A stretch of 64,000 nucleotides of DNA from an uncultured Tateyamaria sp. (GTDB lineage Bacteria > Pseudomonadota > Alphaproteobacteria > Rhodobacterales > Rhodobacteraceae): positions 2,129,501 through 2,193,500 of the forward strand of contig NZ_CANNDN010000001.1 of the NCBI RefSeq assembly GCF_947503465.1, written 5' to 3'. Each line of letters begins with the position of its first letter. The first letter of the stretch is position 1. Below, in pieces: positions 45,601 to 54,031 of the stretch. The notes under the pieces are model-generated. The model was not told the DNA's origin. It saw nothing but the letters and a program-made list of their open reading frames with translations, and ran no database searches. Both the position numbers and the translations under genes were made by a program.

Positions 45601-46487
45601 GCCGCTCGCATCTGCCGAACCATCGACACCGAGTAGATCACCAGCGCGGCCCAGATCATCGGAAACGCGATCATCCGTGCCTGGCCGAAGGGTTCCTTGA
45701 ACACCAGGACCGCGCAAAGAAAGATCATTGTCGGCGCGATGTATTGCAGGATCGCGATTGTCGTCAATCGCAGCCCCTTCGCGCCATTGGCGTACAAGAT
45801 CAAGGGGATAGCGGTGACCGCCCCACAGCCAAGAAGCAACCAGTTCGTACCCGGGTCGCCCACCAAGAACAGCCCCCGCCCGGTCCAGCCAAGCCATGCG
45901 ACATAGCCAAGCGCCGGCATCAGCAGGATGAGAACCTCAAGCAGAAACCCCTGGTTCGGGCCTATGGGCAGCTGCTTTTTCGCCAGGGCGTAAAATCCCC
46001 ACGACACTGTCAACCCCAGTGCGGCCCACGGGACCACACGCGCCGAGAGTGTCAGCACCGCCACCGCACAGGTCGCCAGCCCGATTGCGACCAGTTGCGC
46101 GCCAGTCAACCGTTCGCGCAACAGGACCGCGCCCAAAGCCACCGAAAACAAAGGGTTGATGTAATAGCCAAGGGCGGCATCCAGCGTGTGCCCGCTGGTG
46201 ATGGCCCATACGTAGATACCCCAGTTCACGGTAATCAGCGCCGCCGTCACACAGCCCATCGCCAGCATGCGCGGACTGCGCAGCGCCGCCATCAGGTCGC
46301 CGGTTCGTCGCAGCAGGATCAGCAGGATCGCGGCAATAGGCACCGACCAGATGATCCGATGCGCCACCACCTCGGCAGGACCGATATGGCTGAGCATTTT
46401 CATGTAGAGCGGCAGAAAACCCCAGAGAAAATATGCGGACAGGGCAAAGCCCAGCCCCTGGGGGGTGTCGCCGGATACGGGTTTCAT
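45597..46487 (-). CDS. rarD: RarD-like EamA permease
   Basis: A 296-residue, ten-helix permease of the drug/metabolite transporter superfamily, RarD branch. It begins with QGLGFALSAYFLWGFLPLYMK and contains the two EamA halves. E. coli RarD is linked to chloramphenicol resistance, but the substrate is unknown. A 7-bp inverted repeat (46488-46512) surrounds its putative ribosome binding site (AAAGGA), directly ahead of the ATG. It lies downstream of the large betaine-type operon on the same strand. Confidence 0.88.
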   Translation of the reverse strand: MKPVSGDTPQGLGFALSAYFLWGFLPLYMKMLSHIGPAEVVAHRIIWSVPIAAILLILLRRTGDLMAALRSPRMLAMGCVTAALITVNWGIYVWAITSGHTLDAALGYYINPLFSVALGAVLLRERLTGAQLVAIGLATCAVAVLTLSARVVPWAALGLTVSWGFYALAKKQLPIGPNQGFLLEVLILLMPALGYVAWLGWTGRGLFLVGDPGTNWLLLGCGAVTAIPLILYANGAKGLRLTTIAILQYIAPTMIFLCAVLVFKEPFGQARMIAFPMIWAALVIYSVSMVRQMRAA

Positions 46488-46512
46488 GGGGTGGTCCTTT
46501 CTGACCCACCCC
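46488..46512 (-). other. Stem-loop around the rarD ribosome binding site
   Basis: GGGGTGG (46488-46494) and CCACCCC (46506-46512) are complementary. On the minus strand the 11-base loop contains AAAGGA, the likely ribosome binding site of rarD. It could also serve as terminator of the upstream operon. Low certainty. Confidence 0.4.
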
Positions 46513-46533
46513 TAGCACCGGTTCAAAGACGCG

Positions 46534-48981
46534 TCACGCCTTCACGCGCTCGGATTTCGGGTCATACATCGGCTTCAATGACGCCTCTGCCCGCACCCGT
46601 GTGCCCGCCACGTCGATCTCGTAGGTCGAGGCCAGCACATCCGCCGCGCTTTCACCCTTGCACGGAACATAGCCCAGCCCCATCGCTGCGCCCAGATGGT
46701 GACCATACGCACCCGAACTCAAATATCCCACGATGTCTCCGTCCCGGACAATTGGTTCGTTGTGATAAAGCAGCGGCTCGGGATCCGTCAGCTTAAATTG
46801 CAACATCCGGTTCGACAGCCCTTCGTCCTGTTTGCGACGTATGGCATCGCGCCCGATAAACGATGCCTTGTCCTTTTTCACGGCAAAACCCAGCCCCGCC
46901 TCCATGACGTGGTCTTCGCAGGTGATGTCATGGCCAAAGTGGCGGAAGCCTTTTTCGATCCGGCAGGTGTCCATCATGTGCATCCCACACAGCTTGAGAC
47001 CCATGTCCTGACCGGCCTCGTATAGTGTTTCGAACACATGACCCGCCATGTCGGATGATACATAGACCTCCCATCCCAACTCGCCCACATACGTGACCCG
47101 GTGAATACGGGCGAGGCCCATGCCAATCTCGATCTGCTGTGCTGTGCCAAACGGGTTCGTCTCATTCGACAGGTCGGCAGGTGACACTGCGTTCAGCAAT
47201 TCACGCGACCGTGGCCCCATGACGGCCAGCACGCCTTCGCCCGGCGTGACATCCGTGATCACCACGTTGTAGTCACCCACGTGGCGTTCCAGCCACGTCT
47301 GGTCGGCAAGACGGGTCGCGGCTGGCGTAACCACCAGATAGGCGGTTTCGGTCAGCCGGGTAACCGTCACATCCGCCTCGATCCCGCCGCGATTGTTCAG
47401 GAACTGGGTATAGACGATCTTGCCATTCGGGACCGAATAGTTGCCACCACCCACGTAGTTCATGAACGCCTCGGCATCGCGCCCTTCGACCCGGATTTTG
47501 CCAAAGGACGACATGTCGTACATGCCGACGTTCTGGCGGATCGCCATATGTTCTTCGCGCACGTTGTCAAAGAAGTTCTGGCGGCTCCAGCTGTATTCAT
47601 ATTCCGGCGTTTGCCCGGCACGCGCGATCCAGTTGGCGCGTTCCCACCCGGCAAGTTCGCCCATGACCGCACCACGCTCTGTCAGATGACTGTGGAACGG
47701 CGATCGGCGGATGCCGCGGGCCGTCGCCTTTTGGCGAAAAGGAAAGTGATCGGCATAGAGCAGGCCCAGCGTTTCCGTTGACCGTTCGGCCAGATAGGTC
47801 CTGTTGCCCTGGAACGGCTGCATGCGGCTGATGTCGACATCGCCCAGATCGAAGGGCTTGTCGCCGTCTTCCATCCACTGCGCCAGCGCCATACCGGCAC
47901 CACCCGCGGATTGGATGCCGATTGAGTTGAAGCCACACGCTACCCAGACATTGTCCATCTCGGGCGCAAGGCCGAGGTGATAGGCGTCATCCGGTGTAAA
48001 GGATTCCGGCCCGTTAAAGAACGTGTGGATGCCTGCCTCTGCCAGCATCGGCATGCGGTTCACCGCCGCTTCGAGAATGGGTTCAAAGTGGTCGAAATCT
48101 TCGGGCAACTGGTCGAACTCAAAGTCCTTGGGAATACCGCCCAGAGCCCAGGGCTTGGCGTTTGGTTCGAACGCCCCCAACAGGATCTTGCCCGCATCTT
48201 CCTTGTAATACGCGCATTCATCAGGGATTCGCAGGACGGGCAGTTGTTTCAGGTCCTTGATGGCTTCGGTCACGATATAGAAATGTTCGCAGGCTTGCAG
48301 CGGGACATTCACCCCCGCCATCCGACCCACCGCGTGCCCCCACATGCCCGCGCAGTTCACGATCATGTCGCAGGCAATGTGGCCATCGGATCCATCCTCG
48401 CCCTTCCAGTCAACACCGGTGACCTTGCGGCCGTCGCGGACGATGTTTGTGACGGCGACGCGTTCCTGCACCTTTGCCCCCCGCTGCCGCGCGCCCTTGG
48501 CCAATGCCAGGGCGATATTGGCCGGATCACCCTGCCCGTCCAGTGGCAGATACACGCCGCCCGTGACATCATCGATGTTCAGGTGTTCGTAGCGGTCCTT
48601 GACCTCGGTCGGCGAAATCTCCTCGACCTCAACGCCGAACGCGCGCGCCATGCCCGCCTGGCGGCGCAGCTCTTCCAACCGTTCATCGGTCAACGCGGCG
48701 GTGATCGACCCCACGCGCTTGAACCCGGTCGCCACGCCCGTTTCGGCCTCCAGATCGCCATACAGTTCCTGACTGTACCGGGCGAGTTTGGTCATGTTCG
48801 CAGTGGCACGCAGCTGGGCAATCAAACCTGCAGCGTGCCACGTCGTGCCGCTGGTCAGCTGCTTGCGTTCCAGCAAGACAACGTCTTTCCACCCCAGCTT
48901 GGTCAGGTGGTAGGCGACCGAACAGCCGATGACGCCGCCACCAATAATGACGACGCGGGCAGCGGAAGGAAGATCAGGCAT
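46534..48981 (-). CDS. FAD-dependent dimethylglycine/sarcosine dehydrogenase-like protein with GcvT domain, copy 1
   Basis: An 815-residue, two-domain enzyme. Residues 1 to about 400 are a DAO-type FAD domain (VVIIGGGVIGCSVAYHL); TWHAAGLI includes the histidine that attaches FAD covalently in mammalian homologues. Residues about 420-800 are a GcvT-like folate domain (VTYVGELGWEVYV, ISFHILF-like segments absent). Such enzymes demethylate N-methylglycines, passing the methyl group to tetrahydrofolate. The exact substrate is not known. It is nine bases after the homocysteine methyltransferase gene and is last in the operon. Confidence 0.88.
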   Translation of the reverse strand: MPDLPSAARVVIIGGGVIGCSVAYHLTKLGWKDVVLLERKQLTSGTTWHAAGLIAQLRATANMTKLARYSQELYGDLEAETGVATGFKRVGSITAALTDERLEELRRQAGMARAFGVEVEEISPTEVKDRYEHLNIDDVTGGVYLPLDGQGDPANIALALAKGARQRGAKVQERVAVTNIVRDGRKVTGVDWKGEDGSDGHIACDMIVNCAGMWGHAVGRMAGVNVPLQACEHFYIVTEAIKDLKQLPVLRIPDECAYYKEDAGKILLGAFEPNAKPWALGGIPKDFEFDQLPEDFDHFEPILEAAVNRMPMLAEAGIHTFFNGPESFTPDDAYHLGLAPEMDNVWVACGFNSIGIQSAGGAGMALAQWMEDGDKPFDLGDVDISRMQPFQGNRTYLAERSTETLGLLYADHFPFRQKATARGIRRSPFHSHLTERGAVMGELAGWERANWIARAGQTPEYEYSWSRQNFFDNVREEHMAIRQNVGMYDMSSFGKIRVEGRDAEAFMNYVGGGNYSVPNGKIVYTQFLNNRGGIEADVTVTRLTETAYLVVTPAATRLADQTWLERHVGDYNVVITDVTPGEGVLAVMGPRSRELLNAVSPADLSNETNPFGTAQQIEIGMGLARIHRVTYVGELGWEVYVSSDMAGHVFETLYEAGQDMGLKLCGMHMMDTCRIEKGFRHFGHDITCEDHVMEAGLGFAVKKDKASFIGRDAIRRKQDEGLSNRMLQFKLTDPEPLLYHNEPIVRDGDIVGYLSSGAYGHHLGAAMGLGYVPCKGESAADVLASTYEIDVAGTRVRAEASLKPMYDPKSERVKA

Positions 48982-48990
48982 AGCGTATCC

Positions 48991-49887
48991 TCAAACGATG
49001 GTATGACCCGCAGCACGCAGGCGGCGGGCGATTTCGGCGATATGGGTAGGGCTGACTTCGCAACACCCACCGACGATGGTGGCGCCCGCATCAATCCAGG
49101 TCATCACATGGTCGGCATACAATTCGGGCGTAAAGTCCCGGCGCAGCGTCAGGCTGTCGACCGTTGGTTTTTTGTCCAGAAACCCGTCCGAGATTTTTTC
49201 GAACCCGTTGGCGTAGGCGCCGAAGGGCAGCCTGGTGTGCTGCAAGCCTTGCAGCGCGGCAGGAATTGCCTCGGGCGTCGAGCAATTGATGAGGATCGCA
49301 GCGGCACGGCCGGCTTCTGCCACCGGGACCACGTCGGACACCGGTTCGCCAGATCGCAGGCGCGATCCGTCCTGATCATCCACCGTCAGGGCCAGCCAAA
49401 CCGGCAGGCCGGTGGGCACGCTTGCCGCCAGGATATCGCGCGCATGAGCGACAGAGGCCACAGTCTCGCAAATTAGCAGATCACAGGCCGGAGCAAGCAG
49501 GTCTGCCACCTCGGACAACAGCGGCACGGCAACGTCCGATGCAGGGTGCAAATCGGGCCTGTAGCTGGCGCCAAGTGGCCCGATGGATCCGGCGACCCGG
49601 CCCGACCCGTGTTCACGCCGCGCGGTACGCGCTTCGTACAACGCACTTTGGTGCAATGCGGAAAACGCGCCTTCCACGGGCGTATCTTCCAACCTGTCAT
49701 GATGGATCGCGTAGCTGTTGGTTGTCGCGATCGTCGCACCCGCCGCGAAAAAGTCGCGGTGGACGTCGGTGACCAGACCGGGATGGTCCAGCATGATCTG
49801 GGTGGACCAGAGCGGTGTGGGCTTATCTCCGGCGCGGTGCACCAGTTCCTGCCCCATGCCGCCGTCCAAAAGGGTGATCTCTGTCAT
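48991..49887 (-). CDS. Homocysteine S-methyltransferase-family protein
   Basis: A 298-residue zinc-dependent methyltransferase. It begins MTEITLLDGGMGQELVHR. Zinc cysteines are expected in LINCSTPEAI and in GGCCEVSPTHI near the end. Family members move methyl groups from betaine, S-methylmethionine or dimethylsulfoniopropionate onto homocysteine to form methionine. The surroundings (two dimethylglycine-dehydrogenase-like enzymes) favour betaine. The ATG at 49887 is chosen over 49920 because GGAAGAT precedes it. Two tandem hairpins lie between this gene and the upstream dehydrogenase. Confidence 0.85.
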   Translation of the reverse strand: MTEITLLDGGMGQELVHRAGDKPTPLWSTQIMLDHPGLVTDVHRDFFAAGATIATTNSYAIHHDRLEDTPVEGAFSALHQSALYEARTARREHGSGRVAGSIGPLGASYRPDLHPASDVAVPLLSEVADLLAPACDLLICETVASVAHARDILAASVPTGLPVWLALTVDDQDGSRLRSGEPVSDVVPVAEAGRAAAILINCSTPEAIPAALQGLQHTRLPFGAYANGFEKISDGFLDKKPTVDSLTLRRDFTPELYADHVMTWIDAGATIVGGCCEVSPTHIAEIARRLRAAGHTIV

Positions 49888-49908
49888 CAGTATCTTCCGC
49901 AGTGATCC

Positions 49909-49953
49909 GGAAACCGACACGGTTTCCAGTCCGTTTTCTGTGCCGGAAAACGG
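49909..49953 (-). other. Two tandem hairpins in the intercistronic gap
   Basis: GGAAACCG-ACA-CGGTTTCC (49909-49927) and CCGTTTTC-TGTGCCG-GAAAACGG (49931-49953) are two perfect stems in the 66-bp gap between the dehydrogenase copy 2 stop and the homocysteine methyltransferase start. They may protect or split the mRNA, or act as attenuators. No T-run. Confidence 0.55.
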
Positions 49954-52398
49954 CTACGCACGCAGCCGTTCGTTCTCCGGATCCCACAGGGGTTGGTCGG
50001 GTTGCACGGTTGCAGCGTAGCGCTTGCCATACATCTCGATCTCAAGCGTTGTACCGGGTTCGGACAGGTCCGTACGCACAACGCCCAAGGCCACCGATTT
50101 GTTGATCCGATACCCCCATGCGCCCGACGTGGTTTCGCCCACCACCGTATCACCGTTCCAGATCGTGGACATGTAAGGTGCGTCCTGATCCCCGGCCTCG
50201 ACCGTCATGGTGACAAAGCGCTTCTTCGACCCTTGCTGCTTTTCGTTTTGCAGCGCGGCCTTGCCGGGGAAGTCCTGCGGTTTATCCAGCCGCACAAAGC
50301 GATCAAGACCACCCTCGAACATGGTGTAGTCGGTCGACAAGTCGCCCTTCCATGTGCGGTAGCCCTTTTCCACACGCATCGAATTCAGCGCATACATGCC
50401 AAACGGGGTGGCGCCGGCCGCGCGGATGGCGTCGTACACCTTGGCGGCCTGATCCGTCGGTGCATGAACCTCCCAGCCCAGTTCGCCCACGAATGACACC
50501 CGCGCCATGGATACAGGCACACCTGCAACCGTTGCGGATTGATGCGTCAGCCAGCCCAATGACAGGTCCGCGTCGGAGATGCCCGCAAACAGGTCACGTG
50601 ATTTCGGCCCGGTCACCAGCATCGTGGTGACATCTTTTGACAGGTCCGTCACTTCCACACCCTCGGGTGCGCGATTGGCCAGAAGTTCAAAGTCATGCCA
50701 TTGCGCAACTGCCGCGGTCATGATGGTGAAATCATCGTCATCGTGGCGGATCACCGACACTTCGGTCAGGATGCGGCCCCGGCTGTCTGCAAAATAGGAC
50801 AGGTTCATCCGGCCCGCCTTGGGCAGCGCGCCGGTGATCTGCGTCCGCAGGAACTCGGCTGCGCCTGCACCCTTCAGGCCAAAACGCGAGAAACCGCACA
50901 TGTCGATCACGCCCACGCCATCGCGCACGGCCTCGACCTCTTCCTTGATACGCTGTTCCCATGGGCCTTCACGGTCCCATGTCTGTGTCGCTTCTTCAGA
51001 CGTGTCGTCGCCGTCCTTGGCGAACCAGTTTGCGCGTTCCCAGCCGTTGTAGGCGCCCATTTGCGCGCCATCTGCCAGTAGCCGTGCATGGTTTGGCGAC
51101 AACCGTTTGTCGCGGCCAGCGGGCCATTCGTGATGTGGGAAGTGCATCGCATATTCGTGGCCATAGGTTTCCAGCGCCTTGGCCAGACAATAGTCATGAT
51201 CTGCGCAATCAGTGTAACGGCGCGGATCGACGGCCCACATGTCCCACTCGGTTTCACCGTGCATGATCCATTCCGACAGCACTTTTCCCGCACCACCCCC
51301 CTGGGCGATGCCAAAGGTGAACGAATGCGCCTCGAACGCGTTCTTGACACCGGGCATCGGCCCGATCATCGGCAACCCGTCAGGGGCGTATGGGATGGGC
51401 CCATTGATGTTGCGACCCACGCCAGCCGTCCCAAGTGCGGGGACACGTTCCATCGCGTCCTCGATGTAGAACTCGAGCCTCTCCAGATCGTCCGGATACA
51501 GTTGGAAGCTGAAATCCTCGGGCATTGGATCGTCGGGCGTGACCCAGTGCGCCTTGCAATTGCGTTCGTAGGGCCCGAGATTCAGGCCGTACTTGTCCTG
51601 ACGCAGGTAATAGCTGATGTCCACGTCGCGGATCATCGGCATCTTGTGGCCCTTTTCCTTGGTCCACGCTTCCAACTCGGCAATTGGCTCGGTCAGGAAG
51701 TATTGGTGCGACATGACCACCATCGGCACGGTGCGCCCACCGAACGGCTTGAACATTTCACCCACGCGCTGTGCGTAATAGCCAGCGCAGTTGGCGACAT
51801 ATTCGGCGCGGATGTCGCCCTTCGCGGTCTTCACGATCCATTCGTCGCCATCCCGGTCGATGCCGATCACGGGGCAGAAGCGTTCGATCCGACCACCGGC
51901 GTCACGCGCACCTTTCGCCATGGCCTGGGTCAATTGCGCCGGATCGATGTCACCATCCAGCGGGTCCCACAATCCGCCTGCAAGATCATGGGTCTCCATG
52001 AACGGGTTGAGCTCCTTCAACTCGTCCGGTGTGCACATCTGCATATCAAGGCCCTGATACCGACCCATGCCAGCCACACGCTCGAACTCCTGCATCCGCT
52101 CTTTGGAGTGGGCCAGGCGCAGCGCCCCGGTGACATGGTAGTTCATGGGGTAGTCAACGTCGTCGGCCAGCGTCCGATACATCTCCAACCCGTAGCGTTG
52201 CATGTTCATCACCGCCCACGAGGACGAAAAATTAGGGCAGTTGCCTGCAGCATGCCAGGTCGACCCCGCCGTCAACTCGTTCTTTTCCAGCAGTACGCAA
52301 TCTGCCCATCCGGCCTTTGCCAGATGATACAGGGCCGACGTGCCGACCGCGCCACCTCCGATGATGACCACGCGGGCCGTTGTTGGAAAATCACTCAT
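49954..52398 (-). CDS. FAD-dependent dimethylglycine/sarcosine dehydrogenase-like protein with GcvT domain, copy 2
   Basis: An 814-residue enzyme with the same layout as copy 1: an N-terminal FAD domain (VVIIGGGAVGTSALYHL) with STWHAAGNCP bearing the flavin-linking histidine position, and a C-terminal GcvT-like domain (VSFVGELGWEVHAP). The N-terminal halves diverge well beyond allelic differences, so the two copies probably use different N-methyl or betaine-derived substrates. It starts one base after the GFA-fold gene's stop and is followed by tandem hairpins and the homocysteine methyltransferase gene. Confidence 0.88.
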   Translation of the reverse strand: MSDFPTTARVVIIGGGAVGTSALYHLAKAGWADCVLLEKNELTAGSTWHAAGNCPNFSSSWAVMNMQRYGLEMYRTLADDVDYPMNYHVTGALRLAHSKERMQEFERVAGMGRYQGLDMQMCTPDELKELNPFMETHDLAGGLWDPLDGDIDPAQLTQAMAKGARDAGGRIERFCPVIGIDRDGDEWIVKTAKGDIRAEYVANCAGYYAQRVGEMFKPFGGRTVPMVVMSHQYFLTEPIAELEAWTKEKGHKMPMIRDVDISYYLRQDKYGLNLGPYERNCKAHWVTPDDPMPEDFSFQLYPDDLERLEFYIEDAMERVPALGTAGVGRNINGPIPYAPDGLPMIGPMPGVKNAFEAHSFTFGIAQGGGAGKVLSEWIMHGETEWDMWAVDPRRYTDCADHDYCLAKALETYGHEYAMHFPHHEWPAGRDKRLSPNHARLLADGAQMGAYNGWERANWFAKDGDDTSEEATQTWDREGPWEQRIKEEVEAVRDGVGVIDMCGFSRFGLKGAGAAEFLRTQITGALPKAGRMNLSYFADSRGRILTEVSVIRHDDDDFTIMTAAVAQWHDFELLANRAPEGVEVTDLSKDVTTMLVTGPKSRDLFAGISDADLSLGWLTHQSATVAGVPVSMARVSFVGELGWEVHAPTDQAAKVYDAIRAAGATPFGMYALNSMRVEKGYRTWKGDLSTDYTMFEGGLDRFVRLDKPQDFPGKAALQNEKQQGSKKRFVTMTVEAGDQDAPYMSTIWNGDTVVGETTSGAWGYRINKSVALGVVRTDLSEPGTTLEIEMYGKRYAATVQPDQPLWDPENERLRA

Positions 52399-52399
52399 C

Positions 52400-52771
52400 T
52401 CAGTTCTCCCTTTGCGGAACGTTGTCCGCGATGTCGTAGTAGTCGCCCTTGTCAGCGATAAAGATATGGCGGTCTAGCGTCAGGCCGGTTGCGCCGTCGA
52501 TGGTGCCGAGCGAATAGCTGATCTTCTCTTCGCCCTTCATTTTCCAGAACAGGAAGCACCCGCAAGTGGGGCAGAAACCGCGCTGGGCAATGTCGCTGGA
52601 GGCATACCATTTGACATCGCCCGAAATGGTCAAGTCGGTGTCGTATGCCAGACCGCACGCCCAGTGATGCCCCGATTGCTTGCGGCATTGCCCGCAATGG
52701 CATGCGCTGGACCGAATCGTTTCCCTGACTTCGAACGTCACTGATTTGCAGTTACAGGACCCTGTCAGCAT
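52400..52771 (-). CDS. GFA/CENP-V-fold zinc protein, operon member
   Basis: A 123-residue protein, the second GFA-fold member in the window. Zinc-ligand positions are in GSCNCKSVTF (CxC), ACHCGQCRKQSG and GFCPTCGCFLFWK. It has no proven function, but its placement directly ahead of two demethylating dehydrogenases suggests formaldehyde or methyl-derived chemistry; that is an inference. The ATG at 52771 has GAGGGCGT in front and overlaps nothing; a longer frame upstream lies in the lysE-like gene. Confidence 0.85.
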   Translation of the reverse strand: MLTGSCNCKSVTFEVRETIRSSACHCGQCRKQSGHHWACGLAYDTDLTISGDVKWYASSDIAQRGFCPTCGCFLFWKMKGEEKISYSLGTIDGATGLTLDRHIFIADKGDYYDIADNVPQREN

Positions 52772-52772
52772 G

Positions 52773-53393
52773 CTACGCCCTCGCCGGTGTGCTGGATGCA
52801 CCCAAAAGGACGCCATAGATGACAAAACAGACGGCCATGACACGGCGGACCCACACGTTGAACACAGCGCCCAATGCCGCGCGCCCAATGCCGGCCCCCA
52901 GCGCGGTAAAGCCCGAATAGCTGAGCGCAGTGATGGTCAGTGCGGTCGGCACAAGCACCCACATCTGGTCCCAGACCGGCACATCCGGCTGCACAAATTG
53001 CGAGAACGCGGCAAGGTATCCCGCCACGCTTTTGGGATTGATCGTGGCGATGGCCAACGCCCGAACATAGACCGATTTTCCGGAGTGTGCCGAAACCTGT
53101 GGCGGCGTCCGCGCCATCAGCCAACCGCGCACCCCCAAATAGATCAGAAAACCGGCCCCCACCAGTTTCGCCGCAAAGAATGCAGCCGGCGAAGTCGCGA
53201 CAAGCGCGGTGATGCCGGCCGCCGACAAGATCAGGAAAAGCGTCGCTTGGGTCAGAATGGCAAGGATGCCAGGCACAGACCGGCGGAAACCCAGCGTCAT
53301 TCCGTTGGTGATACAATTTATTGCATTTGGTCCCGGGGTGGTCACGAACACCACCCAGAACAGCGCGAATATGATCCACCCTTCAAACGACAT
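52773..53393 (-). CDS. LysE-family exporter
   Basis: A 206-residue, six-helix exporter of the LysE/RhtB family (amino-acid and amine efflux). The N-terminus has FVTTPGPNAINCITNGMTLGF, the family signature around PGPN, and ATINPKSVAGYLAAF sits in the middle. The ligand may be an amine or amino acid made by the operon. The start overlaps the XRE regulator stop by one base (TGATG). Confidence 0.88.
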   Translation of the reverse strand: MSFEGWIIFALFWVVFVTTPGPNAINCITNGMTLGFRRSVPGILAILTQATLFLILSAAGITALVATSPAAFFAAKLVGAGFLIYLGVRGWLMARTPPQVSAHSGKSVYVRALAIATINPKSVAGYLAAFSQFVQPDVPVWDQMWVLVPTALTITALSYSGFTALGAGIGRAALGAVFNVWVRRVMAVCFVIYGVLLGASSTPARA

Positions 53394-53965
53394 CAGTAAA
53401 TCGGCGGTGCAATAACCCAGATCGCGACCGCAGGCGCGTCATAGGGGTTTTTCCACCGAAACGGCTCGCCCCGGATCCGGAAGCTGTCGCCGGGAGCGAT
53501 GGCAAAGGTCTGGCCGGCAATCTCAAGGTCCAACCGACCCGAGACCAGATAGCCGACCTCTTGCGTCGGGCGCGTGACGGCCTGCGTGATCTCGCTGTGG
53601 GGTTCGAAGGTGGAGTGCACCATCTCGAAGTCGTCGGTCAGATCCGGGGACAGAAGCTCTTCGACCAGCCCGGCGGTCCGCGAACCGATTGGCCGCCGTG
53701 CCCCGCTGCGCACCACATATCCCTCTTCGTTTGCGGGGGCCGCGCCGCGCCGAAACAATGTGGATACTGCAATGTCCAACTTGGCCGCGATGTGACGAAG
53801 ATCGGTGATCGACGGTTCCGACAGATCCCGTTCGACCTGGCTGACCCACCCGACGGACCGACCCAAGGCATCTGCCACATCCTGCAATGTCAATCCGCGC
53901 GCCTTGCGCAACGCACGCAGGTCAGCACCAAGGCTGTGAGCAGTTGTCGGATCGGATTGAAGCAT
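53393..53965 (-). CDS. XRE-family regulator with C-terminal cupin
   Basis: A 190-residue regulator. Residues about 13-65 are an HTH_XRE DNA-binding domain (LGADLRALRKARGLTLQDVA; LGRSVGWVSQVERDLSEP). Residues about 110-188 are a cupin (EVGYLVSGRLDLEIAG, GDSFRIRGEPFRWKNP), typical of regulators that sense small ligands such as PuuR. It opens the operon that carries the exporter, GFA protein, two dehydrogenases and homocysteine methyltransferase. A perfect 10-bp inverted repeat sits five bases upstream of its ATG (53965), fitting autoregulation. Confidence 0.9.
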   Translation of the reverse strand: MLQSDPTTAHSLGADLRALRKARGLTLQDVADALGRSVGWVSQVERDLSEPSITDLRHIAAKLDIAVSTLFRRGAAPANEEGYVVRSGARRPIGSRTAGLVEELLSPDLTDDFEMVHSTFEPHSEITQAVTRPTQEVGYLVSGRLDLEIAGQTFAIAPGDSFRIRGEPFRWKNPYDAPAVAIWVIAPPIY

Positions 53966-53969
53966 GGAC

Positions 53970-53996
53970 CGTGAAATTCCTCTGTCGAATTTCACG
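53970..53996. promoter_or_regulatory. Perfect inverted repeat upstream of the XRE-cupin regulator
   Basis: CGTGAAATTC (53970-53979) and GAATTTCACG (53987-53996) are exact reverse complements with a seven-base spacer. The site is immediately ahead of the regulator start; a related half-site, TTTTCACGAGCG, begins near 54030. It is a strong candidate for the regulator's own operator. Confidence 0.7.
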
Positions 53997-54031
53997 TAAG
54001 GGAAAGCAAAATGAAAAATCAAGCTAGATTT

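Noticed and set aside
51088-52461. A long plus-strand open frame opposite the second dehydrogenase
   Set aside because: The minus-strand frame has an unambiguous FAD/GcvT protein with matching start and stop; the opposite frame has no family features.
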